From NCBI GenBank assembly GCA_023213235.1, contig CP096137.1:507587-571586 (forward strand): 64,000 nucleotides of DNA, written 5' to 3'. Below the pieces are notes generated by a model. That model had not been told where the DNA came from and ran no database searches. It saw only the letters and a program-made list of their open reading frames with translations. The first letter of the stretch is position 1; every line of letters begins with the position of its first letter. The position numbers were made by a program, and so were the translations under genes. This document shows positions 7,886 to 17,352 of this stretch, one piece after another. The stretch comes from Elusimicrobiota bacterium. Its GTDB lineage: Bacteria; Elusimicrobiota; Elusimicrobia; UBA1565; UBA9628.

Positions 7886-10800
7886 TCAGCGCAGCTGCGC
7901 GTCGAGCCAGAGCACGAGGGCGATCGCGGCGATGAGGCCGCCGAGCGCCAGCGCGGCGAGCATCCCCGCGCCCGCGACGGCGGCGACGAGCAGAAGGCCC
8001 GTGAGGCCGAACGGCGCCCACGAGGTCATCGCCATGAGGCCCAAGCCGAGGACGGCGCCGGCGATGCCCCAGATGAAGAACGACCCGGCGGCCTTCTTCG
8101 AGGAGCGCCACGTCGAGTTCCAGCGGCGGCCCGCCTCGCGGTCGGCGACGGGCTCGGGAATCGGCGCGCCGCTCTTGGCGGTCTTGTAGGCCACGCCGAC
8201 GCTGCGGAAGTACCCGACCCAGCCGGCGATCGTGCCCGCGATGGCCGCGGCGAACGTCGCCGGGAAGATGTTGGCCATGCGGATCCAGCCGTCGGAGAGC
8301 GCGGCCTTCCCCTCGGGGAACTGGAAGCGGTCCGTCAGCGAGTTGAGGCGCTGGAGCTCGGCGCGCAGCGAGCCGTACGTCCAGTGGTCGAAGAACTTGC
8401 CGGCCGGCCCGCCGATCTCGGCGAAGCGGAAGGCGAAGGAGACCATCGCGGTCAGCGCGTACGGAGCCGCCGCGATCACGCCGGCGACGATGCCGACGAG
8501 GCCGAAGGCGACGCCGAGCGCGAACGCGACGAGCTTCAGGAAGACGTTCCCCAGGAAGCCGAGCGCGCCCTTGTACTCGAAGTCGTCGGCGACGACGTGC
8601 TTGAAGTACGGGCGGCCGAGCAGCAGCGCGCCGAACGCGGCCGAGCCGAGCACGCCGGAGACGGCGCCGGCGACGAGGCCGAAGAGGAAGGGGAAGATGC
8701 GCCGCGCGATCTTGGCGGCCGTTTCCCACGCCCAGCGCAGGAACGGGAGAATCTCGCGGACGACCTGGTCGGCGCCGCGATACGCGGCGACGGAGCCGGC
8801 CTGCAGGACGCCGAAGGCGACGCCGGCCGTTCCGAGCGCGAGGCCCGAGAGGAAGCCGGGGAGCGCGTAGAGCTTGGCGAGGCCGACGGCCTTGCCGGAG
8901 GCGATCCAGTAGTTCAGCGAGCGTCCCCAGCCGGCCTTCGCCGCGTCGGCGGCGTTCGGGATCAGGCGCGTCCACAGCGCGGGCTGAGAGACGGCCAGCG
9001 CGACGCCCGTCGACGCGACGGGCACGCCGACGTAGGCCGCGGCGCCCAGCGCCCACAGCTTCCAGCCGGCGAGGCCGGCGAGCCAGCCCGGCGCGAACGC
9101 GATCGCCGCGACGACGCCGGCGCCGAGGCCGAGCGCGCCGAGGACGGCGGAGATCACGACCTTGCCGTTCGGAAGCGGAGCGTCAGCCGCCGGCTCGACG
9201 ACGGGAGCTTCCTCGGACGACGGCCGAGCCGCCTGTTCGGGGGATTTTTCGAGCTTCGCGTCCTGGAGCGAGGCGAGATACGCCTTGCCGCCCGCGACGG
9301 TCAGCGCGAGCGCGGTCGGGATCGAGGCGAGCGCCCAGCTCGCGGCGCGGACGTAGACGCGCCAGACCGGCAGCTCGCGGCCCTCTCCGGAGAGCGAGAT
9401 CTCGGCGACGGAACGGGCCTCGCGCAGAGCCTGCGGGAGCGAGCGGCGCTCCCACGTGCGGTAGTAGTCCTCGCGCGACGTGCCGGCCCACTTGCTGCCG
9501 AGGGCGACGCCGTGCGTGAGCGCGACGGGCAGGCCGAGGACCGCGCCGAGCGCGAGGCCGCCGACGAAGATCGCCGCGGCGGGAACGAGCAAGGTCAAGC
9601 CGAGGGCGACGCCGGCGGTGATCTGCCACTCGCCGGGCTTGGAGCGCAGGCCGTCCTCGCGCTCGAAGATCGCGCCGACGGGGCGGAACAGGTTCGACGC
9701 GAGCCACCACGCGGACTTGAACACGCCGCCGATCGTGCCGAACACGAAGCCGAAGAAGAACGGGACGATGTCCTTGAGCACCTCGACGAGCCGGTTCAGG
9801 AAGCGCTTGAGCGCCGGGAGGAACTGCGTGATCACGGCCATGAAGCCGGTCCACGAGGCGGCGACGGCGCGGCCCGCGACGACGAGCACGTCGGCGACGA
9901 AGGCCGACAGGACCGCGGAGACGCCGCCGGCGACGGCCGGAAGCGCGAGGAAGAACTTGTTCTCGGAGGCGCGAGGCGCGGACTCGCCGCGCAGCGCGGC
10001 CGCGACGCGGGCCCCGGCGTCCATCCACCCGCCCCACGACTGCGTCGCGCCGAGAGAACCCTGAGCGAGCACGGCGTCCGCCGTGCCCTTCCACGCCTGC
10101 GGCTGCGAGAGCGCGAGGCCCGAGGCCGCGCCGACGGCGGCGGCCGCGGCGAGCAGGCCGATGTTCGCGAGCGTCAGCGGCAGGATCAGCAGGTAGCCGA
10201 CCGCGCCCGCGGCGACGGCCGCGCCGATGACGGCCAGCGTCGCGGGGAGCGCGATGCCGTCGCGCGGCTCGACCTTCGCCTCCGCGCCCTCTTCGTCCGC
10301 GCGGTTCGGGCCGGAGTCGCCCGACTGGGCGTCCGTTCCCTTATAAGCGGAGACCGACGCGCGCCAGAACGTGGCGATCGAGAGGAACGGGAGCGCGAGC
10401 GCGCCGTACGCGGCGATCGCGACGCCGTTGAGGACGCGGACGGTCCGCGCGGCCAGCGAGAGGCTCTTCTCGGCGGCGGGGAAGCGGCGGCCGATCAGGA
10501 CGTCGAAGGCGCCGTCCTTCTCGACGGAGCGCGTCCAGCGATTGAAAAAGGTCTCGGCCTTCGGGGAGAAGCGGCCCCACTTGAACGCCTGGCCGAGCGC
10601 GAACATCAGCGCGTGCAGCGGGCCGACGACGAGGCCGATCGCGGCGCCGAGCGCGCCGGTGACGAGGATCGCGGCGAGCGCGGCGAGCTGGGTCAGGCGG
10701 TAGCCGATCCAGCCGGGCACGGACGCGGGCTTATAAGACGAATAGAAGGCGTCGTGGGCGATCGGAGCGGCGAGCAGCGCGGCGCCGGCGGCGGCCGAGA

Positions 10801-12088
10801 AGAACACGCCCTTGACCGCGCCCCAGATCAGGCCGCCGAAGAAGGGGAAGATGCGGACGATGAAGCGGCCGACGAAGTCGATGACCTGCTTCATCCACGG
10901 CAGGAAGCCGACGATCACGTCGCGCAGGCCGCGTAACGCCGCGAGGAACGGCGTGCCGACGAGGCGGTAGGCCGCTCCGAGCACGAAGGCGACGGGCGCC
11001 ATCACGTAGCCGGCGAGGACGAACAGCCAGGCGATGACGGGGTACTTGAAGAGGTTGGCCGAGAGCTCCTGCTTCATCGCGCCGTCGGCGGACTTGCCGC
11101 GGAGGACGGAGTCGAAGATCAGGCCGAAGCGGCCCCAGAACTTGAACGTCATCGCGCCGGCGGTGAGCGAGGAGTCCTTGAGGTCCGCGGGGAAACCCTT
11201 CCACGTCTCGACGGAGAACGCGGCGAAGCCGGCGAGGGCGCCGAGAGCGACCCATCCGATCGTGAAAGCCAGGGCGGGAATAGCGATGTAAGACGCGATA
11301 AGGCCGTTTATCAACACGGCGGCGGCAGCCGACGTGTACCAGGCGGCGGCGCCGCCGGCGATCGCGAGGGTGAGGCCGATGGCGACGCGGGGCTTACGGG
11401 CCTTGGGCGCCTCGGGGGCGGACGGCGGAACGGGAAGTTCATCGGAGGAGGAGGGGGCGGGCGTCAGAGCGGGAGTCAGGGCGGAGGGGCGGGAATCATT
11501 AACGGAAGCAGCGGCCATGACGGGCGACTCGAGATTGCCATTAATAAAGGAACCGTCGAAAAAGCGATTGAGGGTTCCCATCAGCGCCGAAGGCGCGGCG
11601 TTCGGCGTTTTGGCCGTCGGAACGGCGACCAATCCGTTCGCGCCGTTGGTCAAAGACGCGACGGCGGAGATCTCCACGGAACGAGTCCCGCTGTTCTGGT
11701 CGGCGGCGGCGACAACGGCGACGGACTTCGCCGCGGCAGGCAAGGCAGACGGTCGGAACGACAACGGAACGGAATGGGCGGGTACGTGGGGGACGGCAAC
11801 GGCGTTATTTTTCACGGCAACGGAATGGGTGACCGGCGTGGGAACCAGTCCGGGGACGGCCAAAGACGGAGCGAGGCCGAGGGTATTGGACGGATTAACA
11901 ATGTTTATCGGCGACGGCAAATCGATCCTCATCGACAACGGAGTGACCACCGGATTCCCATTGGAAGCCGTTCCCGCGTTCGCGCCGCGCGTTTGCGCCA
12001 GCACCTCGTACACGCCCAGGCCGGGGGCGGTGTGAACGAGGGCGAGCGAGATAAACGACGCGATGAAACGGCGGAAATTGAAGTTCAT
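7886..12088 (-). CDS. Giant polytopic membrane protein with three ~358-residue modules
   Basis: About 1400 residues, of unknown function. I chose ATG 12086-12088 because it begins a signal-like sequence (FNFRRFIASFISLALVH) eight bases after TAGAAT. Residues up to about 230 are Ser/Thr/Ala/Pro-rich and extracytoplasmic in type. The rest is three tandem modules, each with several long Ala/Gly/Val helices around the marker FLPWMKQV, FLPALKRF or ILPFLRWA at about residues 396, 755 and 1112. Each marker is followed by an FPFFFG-like turn and a helix pair. Linkers between modules are acidic (GDSGPNRADEEG, EEAPVVEPAAD). The modules have diverged and no catalytic motif is visible. A transport, scaffold or envelope role is possible. 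Confidence 0.8.
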   Translation of the reverse strand: MNFNFRRFIASFISLALVHTAPGLGVYEVLAQTRGANAGTASNGNPVVTPLSMRIDLPSPINIVNPSNTLGLAPSLAVPGLVPTPVTHSVAVKNNAVAVPHVPAHSVPLSFRPSALPAAAKSVAVVAAADQNSGTRSVEISAVASLTNGANGLVAVPTAKTPNAAPSALMGTLNRFFDGSFINGNLESPVMAAASVNDSRPSALTPALTPAPSSSDELPVPPSAPEAPKARKPRVAIGLTLAIAGGAAAWYTSAAAAVLINGLIASYIAIPALAFTIGWVALGALAGFAAFSVETWKGFPADLKDSSLTAGAMTFKFWGRFGLIFDSVLRGKSADGAMKQELSANLFKYPVIAWLFVLAGYVMAPVAFVLGAAYRLVGTPFLAALRGLRDVIVGFLPWMKQVIDFVGRFIVRIFPFFGGLIWGAVKGVFFSAAAGAALLAAPIAHDAFYSSYKPASVPGWIGYRLTQLAALAAILVTGALGAAIGLVVGPLHALMFALGQAFKWGRFSPKAETFFNRWTRSVEKDGAFDVLIGRRFPAAEKSLSLAARTVRVLNGVAIAAYGALALPFLSIATFWRASVSAYKGTDAQSGDSGPNRADEEGAEAKVEPRDGIALPATLAVIGAAVAAGAVGYLLILPLTLANIGLLAAAAAVGAASGLALSQPQAWKGTADAVLAQGSLGATQSWGGWMDAGARVAAALRGESAPRASENKFFLALPAVAGGVSAVLSAFVADVLVVAGRAVAASWTGFMAVITQFLPALKRFLNRLVEVLKDIVPFFFGFVFGTIGGVFKSAWWLASNLFRPVGAIFEREDGLRSKPGEWQITAGVALGLTLLVPAAAIFVGGLALGAVLGLPVALTHGVALGSKWAGTSREDYYRTWERRSLPQALREARSVAEISLSGEGRELPVWRVYVRAASWALASIPTALALTVAGGKAYLASLQDAKLEKSPEQAARPSSEEAPVVEPAADAPLPNGKVVISAVLGALGLGAGVVAAIAFAPGWLAGLAGWKLWALGAAAYVGVPVASTGVALAVSQPALWTRLIPNAADAAKAGWGRSLNYWIASGKAVGLAKLYALPGFLSGLALGTAGVAFGVLQAGSVAAYRGADQVVREILPFLRWAWETAAKIARRIFPFLFGLVAGAVSGVLGSAAFGALLLGRPYFKHVVADDFEYKGALGFLGNVFLKLVAFALGVAFGLVGIVAGVIAAAPYALTAMVSFAFRFAEIGGPAGKFFDHWTYGSLRAELQRLNSLTDRFQFPEGKAALSDGWIRMANIFPATFAAAIAGTIAGWVGYFRSVGVAYKTAKSGAPIPEPVADREAGRRWNSTWRSSKKAAGSFFIWGIAGAVLGLGLMAMTSWAPFGLTGLLLVAAVAGAGMLAALALGGLIAAIALVLWLDAQLR

Positions 12089-12124
12089 GTGGAGAGATTC
12101 TACGCGCGAAGTTGTGTAATCCGT

Positions 12125-12208
12125 ACGGGTCCCCTGGCCCAAACACATGTTCGTTATTCGGCCCAAACATTTCTGGGACCCGTCCTAGGACCCTGGCACC
12201 CTGGACAG
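12125..12208. repeat. Repeat-rich intergenic segment before glutamine synthetase
   Basis: ACGGGTCCC (12125-12133) and GGGACCCGT (12175-12183) are perfect complements. Between them the motif GGCCCAAACA occurs twice in the same direction. CTAGGACCCTGGCACCCTGG follows, sharing the GGTGCCAG-type core of the element at 400-469. It may be a member of a dispersed family. No clear promoter for the downstream gene is seen in it. Confidence 0.5.
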
Positions 12209-12211
12209 GAG

Positions 12212-12298
12212 ATGAGCAAGATTCGTATCATTCTCTCGACGGAGGAGGCCCGACGCCGGCGATACAAGCTGGTCCGGGATAATCCGTCGCGACGCTAA
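12212..12298 (+). CDS. Possible 28-codon basic small protein
   Basis: ATG 12212-12214 follows AGGAG after one base and opens a 28-residue frame, [20 protein letters not shown] then VRDNPSRR, ending at TAA. The sequence is amphipathic, basic and in a natural codon style. It lies just upstream of the type III glutamine synthetase. It could be a small protein, a leader peptide or chance; no homologue is recognised. Confidence 0.35.
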   Translation: MSKIRIILSTEEARRRRYKLVRDNPSRR

Positions 12299-12315
12299 AA
12301 CCGTTGGAGGGAAGA

Positions 12316-14490
12316 ATGACCCCCAGACAGCATGGAGCCGTTGAACCGATGGCCAAGTCCAAGTCCCGCTCCGCCGCCCCCGCCCGCCCGAAGGTCTCCG
12401 ATTACTACGGCTGCAACGTGTTCGGCCTCGAGACCATGAAGCTTCTCCTGCCGAAGGACACCTTCCGCAAGGTTCAGGACGCCGCCGCCAAGGGCGAGCG
12501 CCTCGACCTCGACTCGGCCAACGCCGTCGCCTCCGCGATGAAGACGTGGGCCATCCAGAAGGGCGCCACCCACTATTGCCACTGGTTCCAGCCGCTGACC
12601 GGCGCGACCGCCGAGAAGCACGACGCGTTCATCGACCCGACCGGCAACGGCAAGGTCCTCGAGACGTTCACGGGCGCGATGCTGACGCAGGCCGAGCCCG
12701 ACGCCTCCTCCTTCCCGTCCGGCGGACTGCGCGTGACCTTCGAGGCCCGCGGCTACACGGCCTGGGACCCGACCTCGCCCGCGTTCATCCTCGAGAGCGA
12801 GAACGGCTCGACTCTGTGCATCCCGACCTGCTTCGTGTCCTACACGGGCCACGCCCTCGACACGAAGACCCCGCTGCTGCGCTCGATCACCGCGCTCAAC
12901 AACGCGGCGCTCGGCGTGCTGTCGCTGTTCCAGAGCGACGCGAAGAAGGTCGTCGCGACCCTCGGCGCGGAGCAGGAATACTTCCTCATCGACAAGGAGT
13001 ACTACGACGCGCGCCCCGACCTCCTGCTCGCGGGCCGCACGCTCTTCGGCGCCGGCTCTCCCAAGGGCCAGCAGCTCGAGGACCATTACTTCGGCGCGAT
13101 CAAGGACCGCGTGCTCGCGTTCATGATCGACTTCGAGAGCGAGCTGTATAAATTGGGGATTCCGTTGAAAACGCGCCACAACGAGGTCGCGCCCCACCAG
13201 TTCGAGTGCGCCCCCGTCTACGAAGAGGCGAACGTCGCCGTCGACCACAACCAGCTCGTCATGGACATCATGAAGCGCGTGGCCGAGCGTCACGGCCTGG
13301 CCGCGCTGACCTACGAGAAGCCCTTCGCGGGCGTCAACGGGTCCGGCAAGCACAACAACTGGTCGCTCGGCACCGACACGGGCAAGAACCTCCTCTCGCC
13401 CGGCGCCACGCCGCACGACAACCTGCAGTTCCTGATCTTCCTCGTCAGCATCATCAAGGCGGTGCACACGCACGCCCTGCTGCTGCGCGCGGCGATCGCG
13501 AGCTCGGGCAACGACCACCGCCTCGGCGCCAACGAGGCGCCTCCCGCGATCATGTCGATCTTCCTCGGCGCGCAGCTGACGAAGGTCCTCAACGACCTCG
13601 AGAAGGGCGTCGTCACCAAGGGCACCGACCCGCAGTGGATCTCGCTCGGGATCAACCACATCCCGGCCGTCATCAAGGACAACACCGACCGCAACCGGAC
13701 CTCGCCGTTCGCCTTCACGGGCAACAAGTTCGAGTTCCGCGCGGTCGGCGCGTCCGCCAACAACGCGATCCCGATGTCGGTGCTCAACTCGATCGTCGCG
13801 GCCCAGCTGATCTCCACCAAGAAGGAGATCGACGCGGCCCTCAAGAAGGGCAAGCCCTTCAAGGAGGCCGTCCTCTCGGTGCTCCGCCAGATGTACACCG
13901 ACTCGAAGGCCGTCTGCTTCGAGGGCAACGGCTACTCGGACGAGTGGGTCGCCGAGGCCAAGAAGCGCGGCCTGCCCAACGAGAAGACCACGCCCGCGGC
14001 CCTCAAGGGCTTCGCGCTCAAGAAGTCGGTCGCGCTCTTCGACAAGCTCGGCGTTCTCACCGAAGAGGAGACGCACTCCCGCTACCACATCCTCCTCGAG
14101 AAGTACGCCAAGGACATCGACATCGAGGCCAAGCTCATGATCGAGATGGCGTCGACGCTCTTCGTCCCGGCCGCCGTCGAGTACCAGAACGAGCTGTCCA
14201 AGACTCTGACGGCGCTGTCCGCGAACGGGGTCAACGCCCCGGCGCAGGCCTCGCTGCTGCGCTCGGTCGCCGAGAAGGTCGAGAAGACCCTCGTCGCCGT
14301 CGAGGGGCTCAAGGCCGAGCTCGCGAAGGCGGACGCCGTCTCCGACGTGGAGAAGCGCGCGTTCGCGTACTGCGACAAGGTCAAGCCGTATTTCGAATCC
14401 ATCCGTTCTGAAGTGGATTCGCTCGAGCTTCTGATGCCGGCCGCTTCGTGGCCGCTTCCGAAGTACCGCGAAATGCTGTTCCTGATGTAA
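12316..14490 (+). CDS. glnN: Type III glutamine synthetase
   Basis: The ~724-residue length and sequence match the GSIII (GlnN) family, which makes glutamine from glutamate and ammonia with ATP. Landmarks are the N-terminal [11 protein letters not shown], the CHWFQPLTG block, [11 protein letters not shown], the metal/substrate region [10 protein letters not shown], the nucleotide region [10 protein letters not shown] and [15 protein letters not shown] 12316 was chosen because GGAGGG lies five bases upstream; an in-frame TTG at 12304 is less likely. The gene is followed after eight bases by mrp. No PII-type or NtrC-type site was recognised upstream. Confidence 0.95.
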   Translation: MTPRQHGAVEPMAKSKSRSAAPARPKVSDYYGCNVFGLETMKLLLPKDTFRKVQDAAAKGERLDLDSANAVASAMKTWAIQKGATHYCHWFQPLTGATAEKHDAFIDPTGNGKVLETFTGAMLTQAEPDASSFPSGGLRVTFEARGYTAWDPTSPAFILESENGSTLCIPTCFVSYTGHALDTKTPLLRSITALNNAALGVLSLFQSDAKKVVATLGAEQEYFLIDKEYYDARPDLLLAGRTLFGAGSPKGQQLEDHYFGAIKDRVLAFMIDFESELYKLGIPLKTRHNEVAPHQFECAPVYEEANVAVDHNQLVMDIMKRVAERHGLAALTYEKPFAGVNGSGKHNNWSLGTDTGKNLLSPGATPHDNLQFLIFLVSIIKAVHTHALLLRAAIASSGNDHRLGANEAPPAIMSIFLGAQLTKVLNDLEKGVVTKGTDPQWISLGINHIPAVIKDNTDRNRTSPFAFTGNKFEFRAVGASANNAIPMSVLNSIVAAQLISTKKEIDAALKKGKPFKEAVLSVLRQMYTDSKAVCFEGNGYSDEWVAEAKKRGLPNEKTTPAALKGFALKKSVALFDKLGVLTEEETHSRYHILLEKYAKDIDIEAKLMIEMASTLFVPAAVEYQNELSKTLTALSANGVNAPAQASLLRSVAEKVEKTLVAVEGLKAELAKADAVSDVEKRAFAYCDKVKPYFESIRSEVDSLELLMPAASWPLPKYREMLFLM

Positions 14491-14498
14491 GAGGGTTT

Positions 14499-15578
14499 AT
14501 GCCTAGCAAAGACGAGATTCTGAAGGCGCTGTCGACGTGCATCGAGCCGGAGCTTCACAAGGACATCGTGACGCTCGGCATGGTGCAGAATCTCGTCGTG
14601 GACGCCGGCGTGGTGAGCTTCGACTACGTGCTCACCACGCCGGCCTGTCCTCTCAAGGGCATGATGCAGCTCGAGGCCGAGACCGCGGTGAAGAAGGTCC
14701 CCGGCGTGACCGCGGTCAAGATCAACATGACGGCCTCCGTGAAGAAGGACGCGCGGCTCGAGAACATCCTGCCGCCGGGCATCAAGAACCTGATCGCCGT
14801 CGCGGCCGGCAAGGGCGGCGTCGGCAAGTCCACGATCGCGTCGAACATGGCCTGCGCGCTCGCCCTGGACGGCGCGCGCGTCGGCCTCATGGACGCCGAC
14901 ATCTACGGCCCCAACCAGCCGCAGATGATGGGCGTCTCCGGCTACAAGCCCGTCGCCGGCGCCGACAACAAGATCGAGCCCGCCATGAACCACGGCGTGA
15001 AGGTCATGTCGATGGGCTTCTTGATGGACCCGGACGCGCCGGTCATCTGGCGCGGACCGATGCTGCACGGCGCCATCACTCAATTTTTGAAGGATGTGAA
15101 GTGGGGCGAGCTCGACTACCTGATCCTCGACCTGCCGCCGGGCACCGGCGACGTCCAGCTCACGCTCTGCCAGACCGTCCCGCTCGCGGGCTCGGTCATC
15201 GTGACCACGCCTCAGTCGATCGCGCTCTCCGACGTGCGCAAGGCCGTCGCGATGTTCAAGAAGCTCAACGTGCCGATCTTGGGCGCCATTGAGAACATGT
15301 CGGGCTTCATCTGCCCGAAGTGCTCCACCGAGAGCAAGATCTTCGCCGAGGGCAGCGCCGCCGCCCTCAAGAAGAACCACGGCATCGACCTGCTCGGCTC
15401 GATCCCGCTCGATCCCAAGATCGGCCAGGCGTCGGAGGACGGAGCGCCGCTCGTCATCGCGCATCCCAACTCCGCGCCCGCCAAGGCCCTGCGCGAGGCG
15501 GCGCGCCGCGTCGTCGCTCAGGTATCGATTCGAAACGCCACGTCGAAGCCCCTTGAGATTAAGCTGGTGAAAGCTTAG
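14499..15578 (+). CDS. mrp: Mrp/NBP35-type Fe-S carrier ATPase
   Basis: The 359-residue protein has an N-terminal DUF59 (MIP18-like) domain (about 5-85) and a ParA/MinD-type ATPase domain. The deviant Walker A is AAGKGGVGKST, the second P-loop-linked motif is MDADIYGPNQPQ, and LILDLPPGTGD is present. The CPKC pair in GFICPKCSTESK is the cluster-binding motif of Mrp/ApbC proteins. These proteins carry Fe-S clusters to targets, which fits with the IscA-type genes in this window. It starts eight bases after glnN, so the two may be cotranscribed. Confidence 0.93.
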   Translation: MPSKDEILKALSTCIEPELHKDIVTLGMVQNLVVDAGVVSFDYVLTTPACPLKGMMQLEAETAVKKVPGVTAVKINMTASVKKDARLENILPPGIKNLIAVAAGKGGVGKSTIASNMACALALDGARVGLMDADIYGPNQPQMMGVSGYKPVAGADNKIEPAMNHGVKVMSMGFLMDPDAPVIWRGPMLHGAITQFLKDVKWGELDYLILDLPPGTGDVQLTLCQTVPLAGSVIVTTPQSIALSDVRKAVAMFKKLNVPILGAIENMSGFICPKCSTESKIFAEGSAAALKKNHGIDLLGSIPLDPKIGQASEDGAPLVIAHPNSAPAKALREAARRVVAQVSIRNATSKPLEIKLVKA

Positions 15579-15607
15579 TTCGAATCTTGAGAATATAAAG
15601 GAGAATT

Positions 15608-16093
15608 ATGACTACCGCTACCGCCGCCCCCGAGACCACCCCGATCAAGGTCGGAGCCGTCGCTCCCGACTTCAAGCTGCCCGACTCCGAGAAGAAGGAG
15701 TGGACGCTCTCCGAGTTCAAGGGCAAGAAGCCCGTCGCGCTCTTCTTCTACCCGCTCGATTTCTCGCCCACGTGCTCGAAGGAGAACGTCTGCTTCTCCA
15801 ACGACCTCTCGCGCTACGAGAAGTTCGCCCAGGTCTTCGGCATCTCGGTCGACTCGGTCTGGTCGCACAAAGCCTTCAAGGCGCAGAGCGGCATCAAGCA
15901 CACGCTCCTCGCCGACATGCACCGCTCGGCGATCAAGGCCTACGGCCTGTTCAAGCCGGCTGCGAACATTTCCGAGCGGGCCACCGTCCTGATTAATTCC
16001 GACGGCAAGGTCGCGTTCGTGAAGGTCGAGGGCGACATCACGAAGGAGCGCGACTACAAGGAGCTCGAGGCCGAGCTCGCGAAGCTCAAGTAA
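15608..16093 (+). CDS. Thioredoxin-dependent peroxiredoxin
   Basis: A 161-residue AhpC/TSA-family protein that reduces peroxides. The peroxidatic cysteine is in YPLDFSPTCSKENVC. A second cysteine follows after five residues, close to but not identical with the C-x4-C spacing of PrxQ/BCP enzymes. The C-terminus carries no further cysteine, so an intramolecular disulfide of the PrxQ type is possible. AAAGGAGAA precedes ATG. The gene lies 29 bases after mrp and ends in a strong terminator, so glnN-mrp-peroxiredoxin may form one unit. Confidence 0.9.
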   Translation: MTTATAAPETTPIKVGAVAPDFKLPDSEKKEWTLSEFKGKKPVALFFYPLDFSPTCSKENVCFSNDLSRYEKFAQVFGISVDSVWSHKAFKAQSGIKHTLLADMHRSAIKAYGLFKPAANISERATVLINSDGKVAFVKVEGDITKERDYKELEAELAKLK

Positions 16094-16112
16094 AGCTTCT
16101 TCCGGAAAATAA

Positions 16113-16148
16113 AGCGCCCCGGGCCGAAAGGCTCGGGGCGCTCTTTTT
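16113..16148 (+). terminator. Rho-independent terminator after the peroxiredoxin gene
   Basis: AGCGCCCCG and CGGGGCGCT, with inner GCC/GGC pairs and a GAAA loop, form a long GC stem followed by a run of five T. It is the clearest intrinsic terminator in the window. Confidence 0.92.
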
Positions 16149-16150
16149 GA

Positions 16151-16180
16151 ACTGTTTCCAGGAAGCAGTGATTATCAGTA
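16151..16180. repeat. Palindromic repeat, partial copy
   Basis: The sequence ACTGTTTCCAGGAAGCAGTG followed by ATTATCAGTA matches, with small changes, the centre and right half of the perfect 44-base palindrome at 16447-16490. It lies directly after the terminator. The two copies bracket a single small gene. Confidence 0.75.
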
Positions 16181-16185
16181 AGCGA

Positions 16186-16433
16186 TCAGCGCCCGAAGTG
16201 GGTCTCCTCGGCTTCGTCGGTCATGAAGAACAGCCGGTACTCCCTCGCGGCGGAGTCGTCGTCGATGAACATGCGCGTGTGCGCGGGGACGGCGGCTCCT
16301 CGACGAGATACTTCATCGGGCTCTTGGGTTCCGGCTCGTAGAACTTCTCCCAATAGGACGCGGTCCAGCCGTCCTTCCCGCCTCCGAGCCGGAAATAGGC
16401 CTCCTTGAAGGCGGCTTTGGAGACTTCTTTCAT
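16186..16433 (-). CDS. Small conserved-looking protein, one apparent frameshift
   Basis: N-terminal frame: MKEVSKAAFKEAYFRLGGGK and onward to KYLVEEPPSP. C-terminal frame: AHTRMFIDDDSAAREYRLFF, ending in EETHFGR. One G added to the run 16285-16288 joins them into an ~82-residue soluble protein without cysteines. I do not recognise the family. It is bracketed by the palindromic repeats at 16151-16180 and 16447-16490, so it could be cargo of a small repeat unit or simply lie between two hairpins. No clear promoter or ribosome site is seen. Confidence 0.6.
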
Positions 16434-16446
16434 GGGTTGGATGACT

Positions 16447-16490
16447 ACTACTGATAATCACTGTTCCCGGGAACAGTGATTATCAGTAGT
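16447..16490. repeat. Perfect 44-base palindrome
   Basis: Every base from 16447 to 16468 pairs with 16490 to 16469; the centre is CCCGGG and the arms contain ACTGATAATCACTGTT. It ends ten bases before the stop of the convergently read VOC gene. It is the complete form of the element at 16151-16180. It could be a transcription stop, a REP-type element or a protein-binding site. Confidence 0.9.
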
Positions 16491-16499
16491 GCGGTGCCG

Positions 16500-16976
16500 T
16501 CAGCCCTTCGCGGCCTTCTCGATGGCTTTGAGGTCCGGCTTGACCATCTTCATGACCTCGTTCATCACGCGCGTCGCCTTCGCCTTGTCCTTGCCGGAGA
16601 TCGCGTCCGAGACGGCCGTCGGATAGATCTGCCAGGACAGCCCGTACTTGTCCTTGAGCCAGCCGCACTGGACCGGCTTGCCGCCGCCGGCGATCAGCGC
16701 CTTCCAGTAGTAGTCGATCTCCTTCTGGGTCTTGCAGGGGACCGACAGCGAGACGGCCTCGGTGAACTTGAACTCGGGCCCGCCGTTGAGCGCCTGGAAG
16801 GCGCGGCCGGCGAGAGTGAACTCGACGATCAGCACCTGGCCCGCCGGACGGCGGCTGCCGGGCGTGTAGTAGGCGACGCGGTCGATCCTCGAGCCCTTCT
16901 TGAAGACCGAGACGTAGAATTTTGCGGCCTCGAGGGCCTGGGTGTCGAACCAGAGGCACGGCGCGATCTTATCCAT
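16500..16976 (-). CDS. VOC-superfamily protein, PhnB/3-dmu-9_3-mt type
   Basis: The 158-residue protein shows the vicinal-oxygen-chelate fold pattern of the PhnB-like group: CLWFDTQALEAAKFYVSVF at the start, RAFQALNGGPEF, and the family block IDYYWKALIAGGG with QCGWLKDKYGLSWQI. These proteins are often labelled 3-demethylubiquinone methyltransferase by error; the true function of most is unknown. ATG overlaps the end of the upstream membrane-protein gene by eight bases, so the two are cotranscribed. A lysine-rich helix closes the protein. Confidence 0.88.
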   Translation of the reverse strand: MDKIAPCLWFDTQALEAAKFYVSVFKKGSRIDRVAYYTPGSRRPAGQVLIVEFTLAGRAFQALNGGPEFKFTEAVSLSVPCKTQKEIDYYWKALIAGGGKPVQCGWLKDKYGLSWQIYPTAVSDAISGKDKAKATRVMNEVMKMVKPDLKAIEKAAKG

Positions 16977-17352
16977 GACTATTCTCCCACCAGGCCCTCA
17001 GGCCCGGGTTCAAGCGTTTCCACAGGATTCCATGATACGAAGGTTTTCTCGTCTCAAGCGCGATCAACGCCGCGGCCGCCGCCAGGCACAGCGATGCGGC
17101 GACGGGCCATGACGGGTAACCGTGGACCGACGCGGTCCAGCACAGGACGAGGAACAGCGCCGTCCACGCGAGCTCGAATTCCCGCGCGATGCGGAACACG
17201 TTGCAGAACAGGAAGTAGTGCAGGACGGCGAAGGCGACCGCGCCGCCGGCCCAGGGCAGGCGCGTCCACGCGAAGGCCGACAGCGCGGCGCCGATCAGCA
17301 GCGCCGCGCCGTCGCGCGCGGACATCCGGAAGCCGGGGGCGAACTCGGGCAT
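16969..17352 (-). CDS. Hypothetical membrane protein
   Basis: ATG 17350-17352 was chosen because TATACT lies seven bases upstream (17360-17365) and the product then begins MPEFAPGFRMSARDGAALL. The 127-residue protein has three or four hydrophobic segments and ends in the basic tail LWKRLNPGLRAWWENSHG. No family is recognised. It shares a 36-base divergent promoter region with the short-chain dehydrogenase gene and overlaps the following VOC gene. Confidence 0.65.
   Translation of the reverse strand: MPEFAPGFRMSARDGAALLIGAALSAFAWTRLPWAGGAVAFAVLHYFLFCNVFRIAREFELAWTALFLVLCWTASVHGYPSWPVAASLCLAAAAALIALETRKPSYHGILWKRLNPGLRAWWENSHG

Noticed and set aside
8384-10936. 850-residue open frame on the plus strand
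   Set aside because: It is antisense to the giant membrane protein and is Arg/Glu/Ala/Gly-rich with no domain. High GC removes stop codons from shadow frames.
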